From: Roseburia sp.
GTDB lineage: Bacteria; Bacillota; Clostridia; Lachnospirales; Lachnospiraceae
Reading direction: 5' to 3'
Assembly: GCA_017549185.1 (NCBI GenBank)
Contig: JAFYVJ010000021.1
Span: forward strand, 124,001-188,000
Length of the DNA: 64,000 bases
The notes under the pieces were generated by a model. The model saw only the letters and a program-made list of their open reading frames with translations. It was not told the DNA's origin and searched no databases. Numbering within the stretch: position 1 is the first letter of the stretch; each line of letters starts with the position of its first letter. Shown here in pieces: positions 27,595 to 36,118 of this stretch. A program made the position numbers and the translations under genes.

Positions 27595-28605
27595 ATGGGT
27601 GAAAAAAAAGAATTTATTGCTGTTGATATCTGTAAGTTGTTCTGGGCACTTGTGGTAGTTGCAGTTCATTTACTTCCAATGGCGGATGTGTGGCCGGAAA
27701 GTTTATTTTGGTTTAATCAGATTTTCGGCAGAATAGCAGTGCCATATTATTTTGTGGCTTCCGGTTATTTTTTGGCAGGAAAATTGAATGATAAGAGAGC
27801 GGTAAGACAACAGGTTTTTCATTTGACTAGTTTATATGGAGTCTACACATTGCTGCACTTGAATTTGATTATAAAAGATTTTAAGATGGCAGGAACCGAT
27901 ATATATAATATTGTTACAGAACTATTGTTTCTTGGAAGCTATGTGCATCTGTGGTATTTGCTTGCATTAATTTTGGGAATTGTCATTTTATACTTTATAG
28001 TGCAGAGATTTAAAGAGGATACTGGGAAAATAGTGCTTATTGCAGTAGTTATATATGTATTTGGTACATTGGGGAATGCATATAGTCCATTGATGGATAA
28101 GGTTCCTGTATATAATGTGATGATGAACGCATACTTGGATTTGTTTAAAACGACACGGAATGGTATTTTTATGGGAGTTCCATTTTTGACGATGGGATAT
28201 ATTATGAAAAAGCGTGAGATTTTGGGTAATGGAAAGCCATACTTGGTGTTACTGGCATTGTTATTAATGACAGTGGAAGTTTATACAGTAAAACATGTCC
28301 TTGGTTTGGAGAGTGCATCTATGTATTTTATACTGCCATTGGTAGTGTATGCATGTTATAGCTGGTCATTATCTATTCGCATACATATAAAATACAAAGA
28401 ATTCGGTGTAGTGTGCAGAAAAGTGTCTTTTTTGGTGTATGCATTGCATATGTTTGTACATAAAAATCTTGGGCATTATGTATATTACAGGGTAAATAGT
28501 TTAGGGTATTACATAATTATTGTGGGTAGTACAATGATTGCTGCATTGGTAATTATCTGGTTGTCAAAATATAAATATTTCAAGTGGTTAAGATATTTAT
28601 ATTAA
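27595..28605 (+). CDS. Membrane acyltransferase, acyltransferase family 3
   Basis: 336 residues, hydrophobic, about ten membrane segments. The opening EFIAVDICKLFWALVVVAVHLL has the histidine and adjacent charged residues found in this family, although the usual arginine after the first Asp (DxxR) reads K. PYYFVASGYFL is the second typical block. The gene is in a run with the ligase and carrier protein, so it may transfer the carrier-bound acyl or aminoacyl group to the glycan. This is inference from context; family 3 proteins can also use acyl-CoA donors. Spacing to the ligase gene is 21 bp. Confidence 0.85.
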   Translation: MGEKKEFIAVDICKLFWALVVVAVHLLPMADVWPESLFWFNQIFGRIAVPYYFVASGYFLAGKLNDKRAVRQQVFHLTSLYGVYTLLHLNLIIKDFKMAGTDIYNIVTELLFLGSYVHLWYLLALILGIVILYFIVQRFKEDTGKIVLIAVVIYVFGTLGNAYSPLMDKVPVYNVMMNAYLDLFKTTRNGIFMGVPFLTMGYIMKKREILGNGKPYLVLLALLLMTVEVYTVKHVLGLESASMYFILPLVVYACYSWSLSIRIHIKYKEFGVVCRKVSFLVYALHMFVHKNLGHYVYYRVNSLGYYIIIVGSTMIAALVIIWLSKYKYFKWLRYLY

Positions 28606-28626
28606 ACGAAGAGGAGAAATAGACGT

Positions 28627-30135
28627 ATGTATAACAATATTTTGGATTTATTAGAAAACTCATGCAAGAACTATCCGGAAAAAATAGCATTTGGTGATGT
28701 AGAACGAGATATCACTTTTGGTGAATTGGTAGCATCGGCGAAATCAGTAGGAACCTTACTGGCAGATAAAATCAGTATTGCAGAACCGGTTGCATTTTAT
28801 ATGGATAAGAGTGTTAACGCAGTATGTGGTATGTTTGGTGCTGTTTATGCGGGCGGTTTTTATTCTTTTTTAGATGTGAAGCAACCACAGGCGAGAACAG
28901 AAAGTGTACTTGGAATTTTAGAGCCGAAAGTTATTTTTACAGATGAGGAAAATTATGAGAGAATTTCATCTTATCATACTGATGCCAAGATTCTTTTGTT
29001 GGACGAATATTTAAATGGGGTAGTTGATGAGGAAAAACTTCTTATTGTTCGTCGCAATTTTCAGGATGTGAATCCATTATATGTTAATTTTACGAGCGGA
29101 AGTACAGGAGTGCCAAAAGGTGTAGTGGTAAGCCACCGTTCAGTGATTGAATTTATCAGTTATTTTGTAGAGATATTTCAAATCAAATCATATGATATTA
29201 TTGCAAATCAGGCACCGTTTGATTTTGATGTGTCAGTAAAAGATATTTACAGTGGGTTGATGACCGGTGCTAAGGTGCAGTTGATTCCAAAGAAATACTT
29301 TAGTGCGCCAACATTATTAATGGATTATTTGGCAGACAAAGAAGTGACTACGTTAATCTGGGCAGTAAGTGCAATGTGTTTCGTGTCAGTTATGAAAGGA
29401 TTCGAATATCGTTTGCCGGATAAGATTCACACGGTTATGTTTAGTGGTGAAGTATTACCGATTAAGCATTATAAAATTTGGAAAAAACATTTGCCAAATG
29501 CAAAATATGTAAATCTCTATGGACCGACAGAGATTACCTGTAATTGTACTTATTATGTGCTAGACAGAGAATTTGAAGATGCAGATGTCATTCCGATGGG
29601 AAAAGCGTTCCCGAATGAAAAGGTATTCCTGTTAGATGAAAATGATGAACTGGTGACAGAGCAGGGGGTGCAGGGAGAGATTTGTGTCGGAGGAACTGCA
29701 CTCGCATTGGGCTATTACAAAGATAGAGAAAAAACAGAACAGGCATTTGTGCAGAATCCGTTGAATAAAGCATATAACGAGATGATTTATCGTACAGGTG
29801 ACATTGGAAGATATGATGAGAATGGCGATTTGATATATGTATCCAGAAAGGATTTTCAGATTAAACACTTAGGTCATCGAATTGAACTAGGGGAAATCGA
29901 AGCAGTTACTATGGCAAGAGATGGCGTTACCAGAACTTGTTGTATCTATGATAAAGAAAAGCAGAGACTGATTCTGTTCTTTACAGGTGATAGAGATAAA
30001 GTGGAATTAATGAAGGAACTTCGCACGGTATTGCCACCATTTATGCTGCCAAATTCACTAGTTCCGGTAGAAGAGATGCCACTTAACAAAAATGGTAAAA
30101 TTGATAGAAATAAATTGATGAGTGACTTTAGGTAA
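28627..30135 (+). CDS. Amino acid adenylation enzyme, DltA-like AMP-forming ligase
   Basis: 502 residues, as DltA (about 500). The ANL superfamily core motifs are in order: FTSGSTGVPKGVVVSHRS (A3, about residue 155), FDFDVSVKD (A4, with the Asp that holds the amino group of alpha-amino acids), YGPTEITCNC (A5), YRTGDIGRYDENGDLIYVSR (A7), KHLGHRIELGEIE (A8) and NKNGKIDR (A10 lysine). It activates an amino acid with ATP and would load it on a carrier protein; a candidate carrier is coded at 31608. It is not certain that D-alanine is the substrate. No dltB or dltD neighbour is present, so this is not a standard teichoic acid D-alanylation operon. Confidence 0.9.
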   Translation: MYNNILDLLENSCKNYPEKIAFGDVERDITFGELVASAKSVGTLLADKISIAEPVAFYMDKSVNAVCGMFGAVYAGGFYSFLDVKQPQARTESVLGILEPKVIFTDEENYERISSYHTDAKILLLDEYLNGVVDEEKLLIVRRNFQDVNPLYVNFTSGSTGVPKGVVVSHRSVIEFISYFVEIFQIKSYDIIANQAPFDFDVSVKDIYSGLMTGAKVQLIPKKYFSAPTLLMDYLADKEVTTLIWAVSAMCFVSVMKGFEYRLPDKIHTVMFSGEVLPIKHYKIWKKHLPNAKYVNLYGPTEITCNCTYYVLDREFEDADVIPMGKAFPNEKVFLLDENDELVTEQGVQGEICVGGTALALGYYKDREKTEQAFVQNPLNKAYNEMIYRTGDIGRYDENGDLIYVSRKDFQIKHLGHRIELGEIEAVTMARDGVTRTCCIYDKEKQRLILFFTGDRDKVELMKELRTVLPPFMLPNSLVPVEEMPLNKNGKIDRNKLMSDFR

Positions 30136-30217
30136 CAGTTCAGCCATAGACAAAATAATAGGTGAATCGTGCTTGCACGAATGAGCATATTATCTTATCT
30201 ATGGGCGAAACTGTTAT
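30133..30217. repeat. Nested inverted repeat between ligase and decarboxylase genes (R4)
   Basis: An imperfect arm of about 28 nt (30133-30160, starting TAACAGTTCAGCCATAGA) pairs with 30188-30216 (ending ACTGTTAT), and a short hairpin TCGTGC/GCACGA (30167-30180) sits in the middle. It starts at the stop codon of the ligase gene. It may be a mobile palindromic repeat or an mRNA processing signal. Confidence 0.65.
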
Positions 30218-30248
30218 ATTAAAAAAGTAAGTAAAAGCGAGAGAAATT

Positions 30249-31478
30249 ATGACAGATATCGAATTGAAGAAAATTATTAAGGAACATGGTACGCCGGCAT
30301 TTTTATTTGATACAGTGGCATTGAAGGAACGCATGAGGGCGATAAAAGAAATTGTTGGTGAGAAGGTGCATTTGTGTTATTCCATCAAGGCAAATCCATT
30401 TTTGATAGACACGATGTTAGAATGTGTGGAAAAGTTAGAAGTATGTAGTCCGGGCGAATTAGATATTTGTAAGATGCAACAGGTGCCGGGCGATAGAATT
30501 ATATATTCCGGTGTGAATAAGACACGTATTAACATTGATGATGCGATAGAATATGATTCGGGTGTGTATACGGCGGAATCTGTCTTGCAGTTAGAACTTT
30601 TAAATGAAAGTGCGATGGAGCACGGAAAAGTGATACCTGTGTTACTGCGTTTGAATGCAGGAAGCCAGTTTGGTATGTCAAAAGAAGATTTGTGTGATGT
30701 GATTGGCCGCAGAGCGGATTATGTGGGTGTGCAAATTGTGGGAATCCATTATTTTGCAGGGACTCAGCGAAAGAAACTATCAGAGCAAAAAGCAGAATTG
30801 GCGATGTTAAGAGATCTGATTGATGAACTGAAAGAAACGTATGGCTATCAGGTGGAGAAGTTAGAATATGGTCCGGGACTTCCGGTTCCTTATTTTACAA
30901 CAGAGGACTTTACAGATACATTGGCTCCGATAAAAGAGATTGCGGCAGATTTACAGGCAATAGGGGATATTGTTCATCTGACTGTGGAAATGGGAAGATT
31001 TTATGTTTCAGAGTGTGGATATTACCTGACAAAAGTAATGGACCAAAAGTCGAATAAAGGTACAAACTATGCCATTGTAGATGGTGGTATGAATCATTTA
31101 AACTATTTAGGACAGATGATGGGAATGAAGGTTCCTGTGATTAAGCATTTTTCAATGGAGCAGTCAGACAGACATAACTTAGGCGTATCGCTGGCGGAGA
31201 ATGTAAGTGGAGAAGAAGTGAATTGGAGTTTGATAGGCAGTCTTTGTACAACAGCAGATGTGATTGTGCGTCAGACTGCGTTTAAAAATTTGTGTCTGGG
31301 AGATGCATTGGTATTTTCAAATATTGGTGCCTATTCCGTGACAGAAGGAATACACTTGTTCTTAAGCAGAATAATGCCGAAGATTTTATTATATCGCGAA
31401 GAAGGTTTAGTACAGGTGGCAAGAGACTTCATGGAGACGAGTCAGTGGAATTGTATTCAGAATGGCTATGATTCATAG
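30249..31478 (+). CDS. Fold-type III PLP-dependent decarboxylase (LysA/BtrK-like)
   Basis: 409 residues. The Schiff-base lysine is Lys47 in CYSIKANPF. Other parts of the diaminopimelate/ornithine decarboxylase class 2 fold: EVCSPGELDI, GIHYFAGTQ, LEYGPGLPVPYF (altered GGGFPV motif), EMGRFYVSECGYYL (altered EPGR phosphate motif), Cys333 in GSLCTTADV, and NIGAYSVTEG. It lacks the sequence details expected of a housekeeping LysA, so another substrate is likely. A close functional precedent is BtrK of butirosin biosynthesis, which decarboxylates glutamyl-ACP. Together with the ligase and carrier genes it suggests decarboxylation of a carrier-bound amino acid. A racemase-like role cannot be excluded. 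Confidence 0.8.
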   Translation: MTDIELKKIIKEHGTPAFLFDTVALKERMRAIKEIVGEKVHLCYSIKANPFLIDTMLECVEKLEVCSPGELDICKMQQVPGDRIIYSGVNKTRINIDDAIEYDSGVYTAESVLQLELLNESAMEHGKVIPVLLRLNAGSQFGMSKEDLCDVIGRRADYVGVQIVGIHYFAGTQRKKLSEQKAELAMLRDLIDELKETYGYQVEKLEYGPGLPVPYFTTEDFTDTLAPIKEIAADLQAIGDIVHLTVEMGRFYVSECGYYLTKVMDQKSNKGTNYAIVDGGMNHLNYLGQMMGMKVPVIKHFSMEQSDRHNLGVSLAENVSGEEVNWSLIGSLCTTADVIVRQTAFKNLCLGDALVFSNIGAYSVTEGIHLFLSRIMPKILLYREEGLVQVARDFMETSQWNCIQNGYDS

Positions 31479-31607
31479 CGCTACGGAACAAGAGTTGTTT
31501 GTTGCTGAAGGTATGGTAATAAATCGTAGAATAAATGGTAGAATACTTTTCGGTTTTATGATACACTGAATGCAAGTGTTTAGATAATAAAGGAGGCTGT
31601 TTTTATA

Positions 31608-31832
31608 ATGGAAAGAATTATTGAATTATTACAGGAAATTAAAGAAGATATTGATTACGAAAACGAGGGAAGTTTGATTGATGATGAATTGTTGGATTCC
31701 TTTGATATTTTACAGTTAATCAGTGCATTGGATGATGAATTTGATATATCTATTCCAGCGGCTATGATTATTCCAGAGAATTTTAACAGTGTAGAAGCAT
31801 TATGGAACATGGTTCAGGAATTGATGGATTAA
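31608..31832 (+). CDS. Stand-alone acyl/peptidyl carrier protein
   Basis: 74 residues, acidic, helical. Ser31 in the motif LLDSFDILQLISALDDEFDI is the site for the 4'-phosphopantetheine arm. The length and the DSFD form resemble DltC and other discrete carriers. ATG 31608 follows aaaggaggctg (31590-31600). It overlaps the next glycosyltransferase gene by one base, so the two are coupled. It is the only carrier in the locus and the natural partner of the ligase at 28627. A 129-bp gap separates it from the decarboxylase gene. Confidence 0.92.
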   Translation: MERIIELLQEIKEDIDYENEGSLIDDELLDSFDILQLISALDDEFDISIPAAMIIPENFNSVEALWNMVQELMD

Positions 31833-32794
31833 TGATGAAGAAAAAATTGGTGAGCATTACCATTCCGTGCTATAACGAAGAGGCGGCACTTCAGGTTATA
31901 TATCCTGCGATTGTGGAAGCGATGGAGCCGTTAGAAGAGAAGTATGAATTTGAATTGTTGTTAGTTAACGATGGTTCAAAGGACGGAACACTTAAGCAAA
32001 TGAAAGCGTTGGCAGAACAGGATTCCAGAGTGAAATACTTTTCTTTTTCCAGAAATTTTGGCAAAGAAGCAGCGATTTATGCAGGACTTAGCAATGCAAA
32101 GGGCGATTATGTAGTTATGATGGATGCAGATATGCAGGATCCACCAGCACTATTGCCGGAGATGATAACGAAGTTAGAGACCGGAGAATGGGATTGTGTA
32201 GCTACTAGGCGTGTTACCCGAACCGGAGAAGGTGCGATTCGTTCTTTTGGAGCACGAATGTTTTATAAAATTATTCGCAAAATGACGAATATCAATATTG
32301 CTGATGGTGCCAGAGATTATCAGATGATGACCAGACAGATGGTGGATAGTGTGTTGGCATTGACGGAATATAACCGTTTTTCGAAAGGGATTTTTGAATG
32401 GGTAGGCTATCGTAAGACCTGGCTGGAGTTTGAGAATGTAGAACGTGCAGCCGGCGAGACAAAATGGAGTTTTTGGAAGCTGGTATTATATTCGCTCGAA
32501 GGAATTATCAATTTTTCGAGTTTCCCTTTGACAGTGTCATCTTATTTGGGATTCATCATGACATTGATATCTTTCGTTGCGATTATTTTCATTATAGTAA
32601 GAAAATTAATGTTTGGTGATCCTGTGGATGGATGGGCATCTACGGTATGTATTGTTACGTTTGTTGGCGGAATTCAACTGTTTTGTATGGGTATTATGGG
32701 ACAGTATATGGCGAAAATGTATTCTGAGGTGAAGAACAGACCTAGATATATTATTCAGGAGACAAACGGTGAAGATGTTATTTATAATAAGTAA
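31832..32794 (+). CDS. GT2 family polyprenol-phosphate glycosyltransferase (second copy)
   Basis: 320 residues from ATG 31832, which shares one base with the carrier stop; ATG 31835 is an alternative. It is similar in design to the GT2 at 26653: SITIPCYNEEAAL, LVNDGSKDGT, FSRNFGKEAAIYAGL, DADMQDP, two C-terminal membrane segments, and GQYMAKMYSEVKNRPRYI at the end. It would load a second sugar onto polyprenol phosphate. Direct coupling to the carrier gene suggests that the sugar it handles is linked to the amino-acid modification, for example as the acceptor. It is the last gene before a terminator. Confidence 0.92.
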   Translation: MMKKKLVSITIPCYNEEAALQVIYPAIVEAMEPLEEKYEFELLLVNDGSKDGTLKQMKALAEQDSRVKYFSFSRNFGKEAAIYAGLSNAKGDYVVMMDADMQDPPALLPEMITKLETGEWDCVATRRVTRTGEGAIRSFGARMFYKIIRKMTNINIADGARDYQMMTRQMVDSVLALTEYNRFSKGIFEWVGYRKTWLEFENVERAAGETKWSFWKLVLYSLEGIINFSSFPLTVSSYLGFIMTLISFVAIIFIIVRKLMFGDPVDGWASTVCIVTFVGGIQLFCMGIMGQYMAKMYSEVKNRPRYIIQETNGEDVIYNK

Positions 32795-32811
32795 TGGTTG
32801 CATAGGGATTG

Positions 32812-32846
32812 AATAAGACTTCTTTTGATTAAGGAAGTCTTATTTT
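32812..32846 (+). terminator. Terminator at the end of the glycan operon
   Basis: An 11-bp perfect stem (AATAAGACTTC 32812-32822 and GAAGTCTTATT 32834-32844) with an 11-nt loop followed by TT and G. It begins 17 bases after the GT2 stop. Confidence 0.75.
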
Positions 32847-32896
32847 GTATAAATATGATGAAAAATATGCTTTGAAGAATGATAGAGGAAAGAAAT

Positions 32897-33868
32897 ATGA
32901 AAACCTATATTGTAAAACATAAGGACATCAATAGTAGGATGAAGTCGCGTTCAGGAGGTGTTTTTGCTGCGGTTTCAGATAAGGTGCTAGACGCTGGTGG
33001 AGTGGTGTATGGCTGTGCCTTGGATGAACAGTTTAATGCGTACCATCGCAGGGCAGTAACGAAGGAGGAGCGTGACTTGTTTCGTGGTTCTAAATATGTA
33101 CAGAGTGATATGAAAGATGCCATGAAAGAGGCTATTGTAGATTTGAAAGAGGGCAGATTTGTGCTTTTTTCCGGAACACCATGTCAGGTGGCAGGAATGA
33201 AAGCAGTGTGTCCTCCTGGAAAAGAAGAGAATTTGCTTACTATAGATATCGTCTGCCATGGAGTACCAAGTCCGGTGGTTTGGAACGCTTATAAATCCTA
33301 TATGGAGAAAAAATATCATGGCAGGATTACAGGGGTGGATTTTCGAAATAAGAGAAACCATGGCTGGTGGGAGCACATTGAGTCAGTAAAAATTCATGGG
33401 TTGGAAGTAGATAGTCAGATATACAAGAATCTTTTTTATGAGCATAATATTTTAAGGGAATGCTGCTATGAATGCCCATACAAGAGTACAGAACGTGTAG
33501 GCGATATCTCGATTGCAGATGCATGGGGAATTGCGCAGGCGGCACCGGATTTTGATGATAATCATGGAGTTTCGCTAGTCTTATGTAGCACAGATAAGGG
33601 ACTGAAATGGTTAGAGCAGGGATTAAAAGACTGCGATTATAGAGAATGTGATTTGAAGGATTACATGCAGGAACCTCTTATTCGAAGTTTTGCAAAACCT
33701 GCTAATTACGAACAGTTCTGGGAAGAATATTTTTCAAAAGATTTTGGAACGGTGATAAGGGAACGCTACGAAGATTCTGTTAAGACACATATGAAGTGGC
33801 GGATAAAAAGAATGGTGAAAGCGGTGGTGCCGCAGACATTGATTAATAGATTAAGAGGGAGAGTATGA
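32897..33868 (+). CDS. FrhB/FdhB-like (coenzyme F420 hydrogenase beta subunit C-terminal domain) protein
   Basis: 323 residues from ATG 32897 (gaggaaag at 32884-32891). The family pattern is clear: SRSGGVFAAVSDKVL, GCALDEQF, FRGSKYVQSD, VLFSGTPCQVAGMKAV, TIDIVCHGVPSPVVW, and the cysteines ECCYECPYKSTERVGDISIADAWG. These proteins bind iron-sulfur and flavin and pass electrons; in Firmicutes they are often found in polysaccharide loci. In many relatives an N-terminal ferredoxin domain is fused to it. Here that part is missing and a ferredoxin gene overlaps the 3' end by four bases. Confidence 0.85.
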   Translation: MKTYIVKHKDINSRMKSRSGGVFAAVSDKVLDAGGVVYGCALDEQFNAYHRRAVTKEERDLFRGSKYVQSDMKDAMKEAIVDLKEGRFVLFSGTPCQVAGMKAVCPPGKEENLLTIDIVCHGVPSPVVWNAYKSYMEKKYHGRITGVDFRNKRNHGWWEHIESVKIHGLEVDSQIYKNLFYEHNILRECCYECPYKSTERVGDISIADAWGIAQAAPDFDDNHGVSLVLCSTDKGLKWLEQGLKDCDYRECDLKDYMQEPLIRSFAKPANYEQFWEEYFSKDFGTVIRERYEDSVKTHMKWRIKRMVKAVVPQTLINRLRGRV

Positions 33869-34071
33869 CAATGAGGGAAAAAAAGATTCCGGATTTGTGT
33901 AGTGTGAAAGCATCCTGTTGTGGCTGTGCAGCTTGTTATTCAGCTTGTCCGGTGGGAGCTATTACTATGATAGCAGATGAAAAGGGATTTCCGTATCCTG
34001 CGATTGATGAGACGATTTGTATCGGTTGCCTGCATTGTCTTGATGTATGTGCATTTAAAAAGGATAAATAA
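33865..34071 (+). CDS. Small 4Fe-4S dicluster ferredoxin
   Basis: 68 residues starting at ATG 33865 (ATGA overlap with the preceding stop); ATG 33871 is also possible. Two cluster motifs: CCGCAACYSACPVGAI and CIGCLHCLDVCAF, in each case CxxCxxC with a distant Cys. Similar sequences form the N-terminus of fused ferredoxin-FrhB proteins; the phrase EKGFPYPAIDETICIGC is the typical link. As a separate downstream gene it probably gives electrons to the FrhB-like protein. Confidence 0.88.
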   Translation: MTMREKKIPDLCSVKASCCGCAACYSACPVGAITMIADEKGFPYPAIDETICIGCLHCLDVCAFKKDK

Positions 34072-34155
34072 GATTAGTTAAAAAATTCTTAAGGAATAAA
34101 ATCTTTTCTTATTTAGTTACCTATGGTATATTGATATTATCTGAGGAGAAGTTCT

Positions 34156-34233
34156 TTCTTTGGCGAGAAGCTAACATGAGCAAAACGTAAGCCTTGAAAA
34201 GGCAGTTTGGCGAATGGGGCTCTGAATAGTTAC
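34156..34233. repeat. Palindromic intergenic repeat, copy R2
   Basis: This 78-base block is nearly identical to the reverse complement of the left half of R1 (18303-18379); I count about four differences. It holds the hairpin GCCTT/AAGGC and ends with GCTCTGAATAGTTAC. It lies in the gap before the DUF3048 lipoprotein gene. Confidence 0.8.
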
Positions 34234-34292
34234 GAAAATTCCAAGAATGAAAAATCCTCCTTAGATAATATTCAATTGAGAGGTATGACAGA

Positions 34293-35423
34293 ATGAAAAA
34301 AAGAAGTTTAGTGATTGGCTTGATGTTGGTGTGTTCCATTGCTTTGGTGGCGTGTGGAGGCGATAACAAACAGACTGCATCTACAAATACAGAAGCTGCA
34401 AATACACAGGTAAATACAGAAGCAACGACAGAGGGAGTTGCAATATCTACTGAAATTACAGAAGAAGAGATTCCTATGGGAAAGGTTGTAAGTGATTTGA
34501 CAGGTGAGTTCATTGATGAAAGCATTGCAAATCAGAGACCTATCGCAGTAATGGTGGATAATGAAAAAAAGGCGTTACCGCACTATGGATTGACAAAAGC
34601 CGATATTATTTATGAAATGATTAATAGTACGGACAACGATCGTGTGACACGTTTGATGGTAATGGTGAAGGATTGGAAAGCAATTGAACAGTTAGGGAAT
34701 GTTCGTAGTGCCAGAGCGACAAACTGTATGATTGCTATGGAGTGGAATGCGATTCTTTGTCATGATGGTGGACCATTCTATATTAATGACTACACTTCAT
34801 TGCCTAGCTTAGATAATCTTAGTGGTGGCTTTAGCCGTATCCCTAACGGAAAAGCACGTGAGTTTACGGAATATATTTCTAAAGGTGAAGTAGAGAAACG
34901 TTTAAATGCTAATAATATCGAGAGTGAGTATAACAATCATTATGAAGGTACACATTTCACATTTGCTAATGGAGTAGAATTGGTAGATGGTGAAGCTGCT
35001 TATAAAGTACAATTGCCATTTCCACATAACTCTTCTGAATTAGAGTATAGTGAAGAGGACAAGGTGTATTATTATTCAGAGTATGGCCAGCCGCACTTAG
35101 ATCCGGGTAATGATAATGCACAGCTTTGCTTTAAGAATGTAATTATTCAGCAAGCAGATATGCTGACACATTCAGTAACAGAAGCAAGCGGTAAAGTGAA
35201 TTATGACCAGAATGGTTATATGTTCTATCAGTTAGAGAACTCATCAGGGAAAGGTTACTACCTTGTGAATGGTAAAATGACAAAGATTACATGGGAAAAG
35301 GGTAGTCTTACAAGTCCGACACGTTATTTTGATGAAAATGGCAAAGAGTTAGTATTAAATGTTGGTAAGACATATATCGCAATTGTTCCATCTGACGCAT
35401 GGAAAGAAGTTGTGATTAAATAA
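34293..35423 (+). CDS. DUF3048 (YerB-like) lipoprotein
   Basis: 376 residues. The signal peptide ends in the lipobox LVAC (Cys21), so the mature protein is a lipoprotein on the outer membrane face; an Asn/Thr/Glu linker follows to about residue 60. DUF3048 features: RPIAVMVDNEKKALPHYGL, KADIIYEMI, RLMVMVKDWKAIEQLGNVRS, RATNCMIAMEWNAILCHDGG. Function in the family is unknown; B. subtilis YerB is a membrane lipoprotein. ATG 34293 follows gagaggtatgacaga. A good terminator follows. Confidence 0.92.
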   Translation: MKKRSLVIGLMLVCSIALVACGGDNKQTASTNTEAANTQVNTEATTEGVAISTEITEEEIPMGKVVSDLTGEFIDESIANQRPIAVMVDNEKKALPHYGLTKADIIYEMINSTDNDRVTRLMVMVKDWKAIEQLGNVRSARATNCMIAMEWNAILCHDGGPFYINDYTSLPSLDNLSGGFSRIPNGKAREFTEYISKGEVEKRLNANNIESEYNNHYEGTHFTFANGVELVDGEAAYKVQLPFPHNSSELEYSEEDKVYYYSEYGQPHLDPGNDNAQLCFKNVIIQQADMLTHSVTEASGKVNYDQNGYMFYQLENSSGKGYYLVNGKMTKITWEKGSLTSPTRYFDENGKELVLNVGKTYIAIVPSDAWKEVVIK

Positions 35424-35439
35424 TATAGTACATAGGTGA

Positions 35440-35480
35440 AGTCTCCAGAACAGGTAAAGCCATTCTGGAGACTTTTTTTG
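35440..35480 (+). terminator. Rho-independent terminator after the lipoprotein gene
   Basis: An 11-bp perfect stem (AGTCTCCAGAA 35440-35450, TTCTGGAGACT 35463-35473) and a run of seven T. Confidence 0.9.
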
Positions 35481-35583
35481 TGCAAAACTGTCATACACAA
35501 AAGTAGAAAGAACGCGTTTTGACACATAATTTTGAAAGATTCTTAGAAACACAGAAAAGTGTGGAAAAAATGCTTGAAAAGTA

Positions 35584-35689
35584 TGATATAATATATGAAT
35601 ATATAGGAAAAAGAATATGCGGACTATTGCAATTGTAGAATAAAAATGGTAAATTATAATTACGTACGTAGAATAATCTGCAATTGTAG
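35584..35689 (+). promoter_or_regulatory. Promoter and candidate BlaI-type operators
   Basis: An extended -10 (TGA TATAAT, 35584-35592) is followed by two identical 11-base words TGCAATTGTAG (35628-35638 and 35679-35689), 51 bases apart, with the palindrome TACGTACGTA (35661-35670) between them. Known BlaI/MecI operators contain TACA/TGTA dyads; the reverse complement CTACAATTGCA resembles these. Autoregulation of the regulator gene at 35741 is likely. Confidence 0.55.
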
Positions 35690-35740
35690 TATGTGAAGAA
35701 CGCGCGTAAACAAACATAGTACTTTGTGGAGGGAATAATT

Positions 35741-36118
35741 ATGGATCCAAATGAAATTTCAGTATGTGAAAGAATGATAATGAAAGTGTTGTGGGATGCG
35801 GATGAGGATTTAGACCTTATGACTGTAACTGCGAAAGTAAAAGAAGAGTTCGGTAAAGACTGGAAGCTCCAGACCGTAGCTACTTTTATGACACGTTTAC
35901 AGAAGAAAGGATATATCAACATTTATCGTATTGGCAGATATTCTCATTATCATCCTTTAGTGGAGAAAGAAGATTTTAAAATGAGTACAGTGTCAGAGAA
36001 TATCAATTTTTTCGATAAGGGAAGCATAAGTGCATTTGTATGTGGCTTATTTGATAAGGTGCAATTAACAGAAGAAGATAAGGAGAAAATTCGTAAGAAG
36101 ATAGATGAATTGGACTAG
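35741..36118 (+). CDS. BlaI/MecI/CopY-family transcriptional repressor
   Basis: 125 residues from ATG 35741 (ggaggga at 35727-35733). The winged helix domain is typical: ISVCERMIMKVLWDADEDL, VTAKVKEEFGKDWKLQTVAT, FMTRLQKKGYI, and GRYSHYHPLV in the wing. The C-terminal helical dimerisation part (about 75-125) is present. In known systems a BlaR1-type membrane protease senses a signal and inactivates this repressor. The partner gene overlaps its 3' end by 14 bases. Confidence 0.93.
   Translation: MDPNEISVCERMIMKVLWDADEDLDLMTVTAKVKEEFGKDWKLQTVATFMTRLQKKGYINIYRIGRYSHYHPLVEKEDFKMSTVSENINFFDKGSISAFVCGLFDKVQLTEEDKEKIRKKIDELD

Noticed and set aside
28627..31832. A standard dlt operon for D-alanylation of teichoic acid
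   Set aside because: dltB and dltD are missing and a PLP decarboxylase gene lies between ligase and carrier; the acyltransferases belong to family 3 and not to the MBOAT family.
35491..35922. Minus-strand frame of 143 codons across the BlaI gene leader
   Set aside because: It has no ribosome binding site, overlaps a well-supported regulator gene and promoter, and its composition is Phe/Tyr/Ser-rich as expected from AT-rich noncoding DNA.
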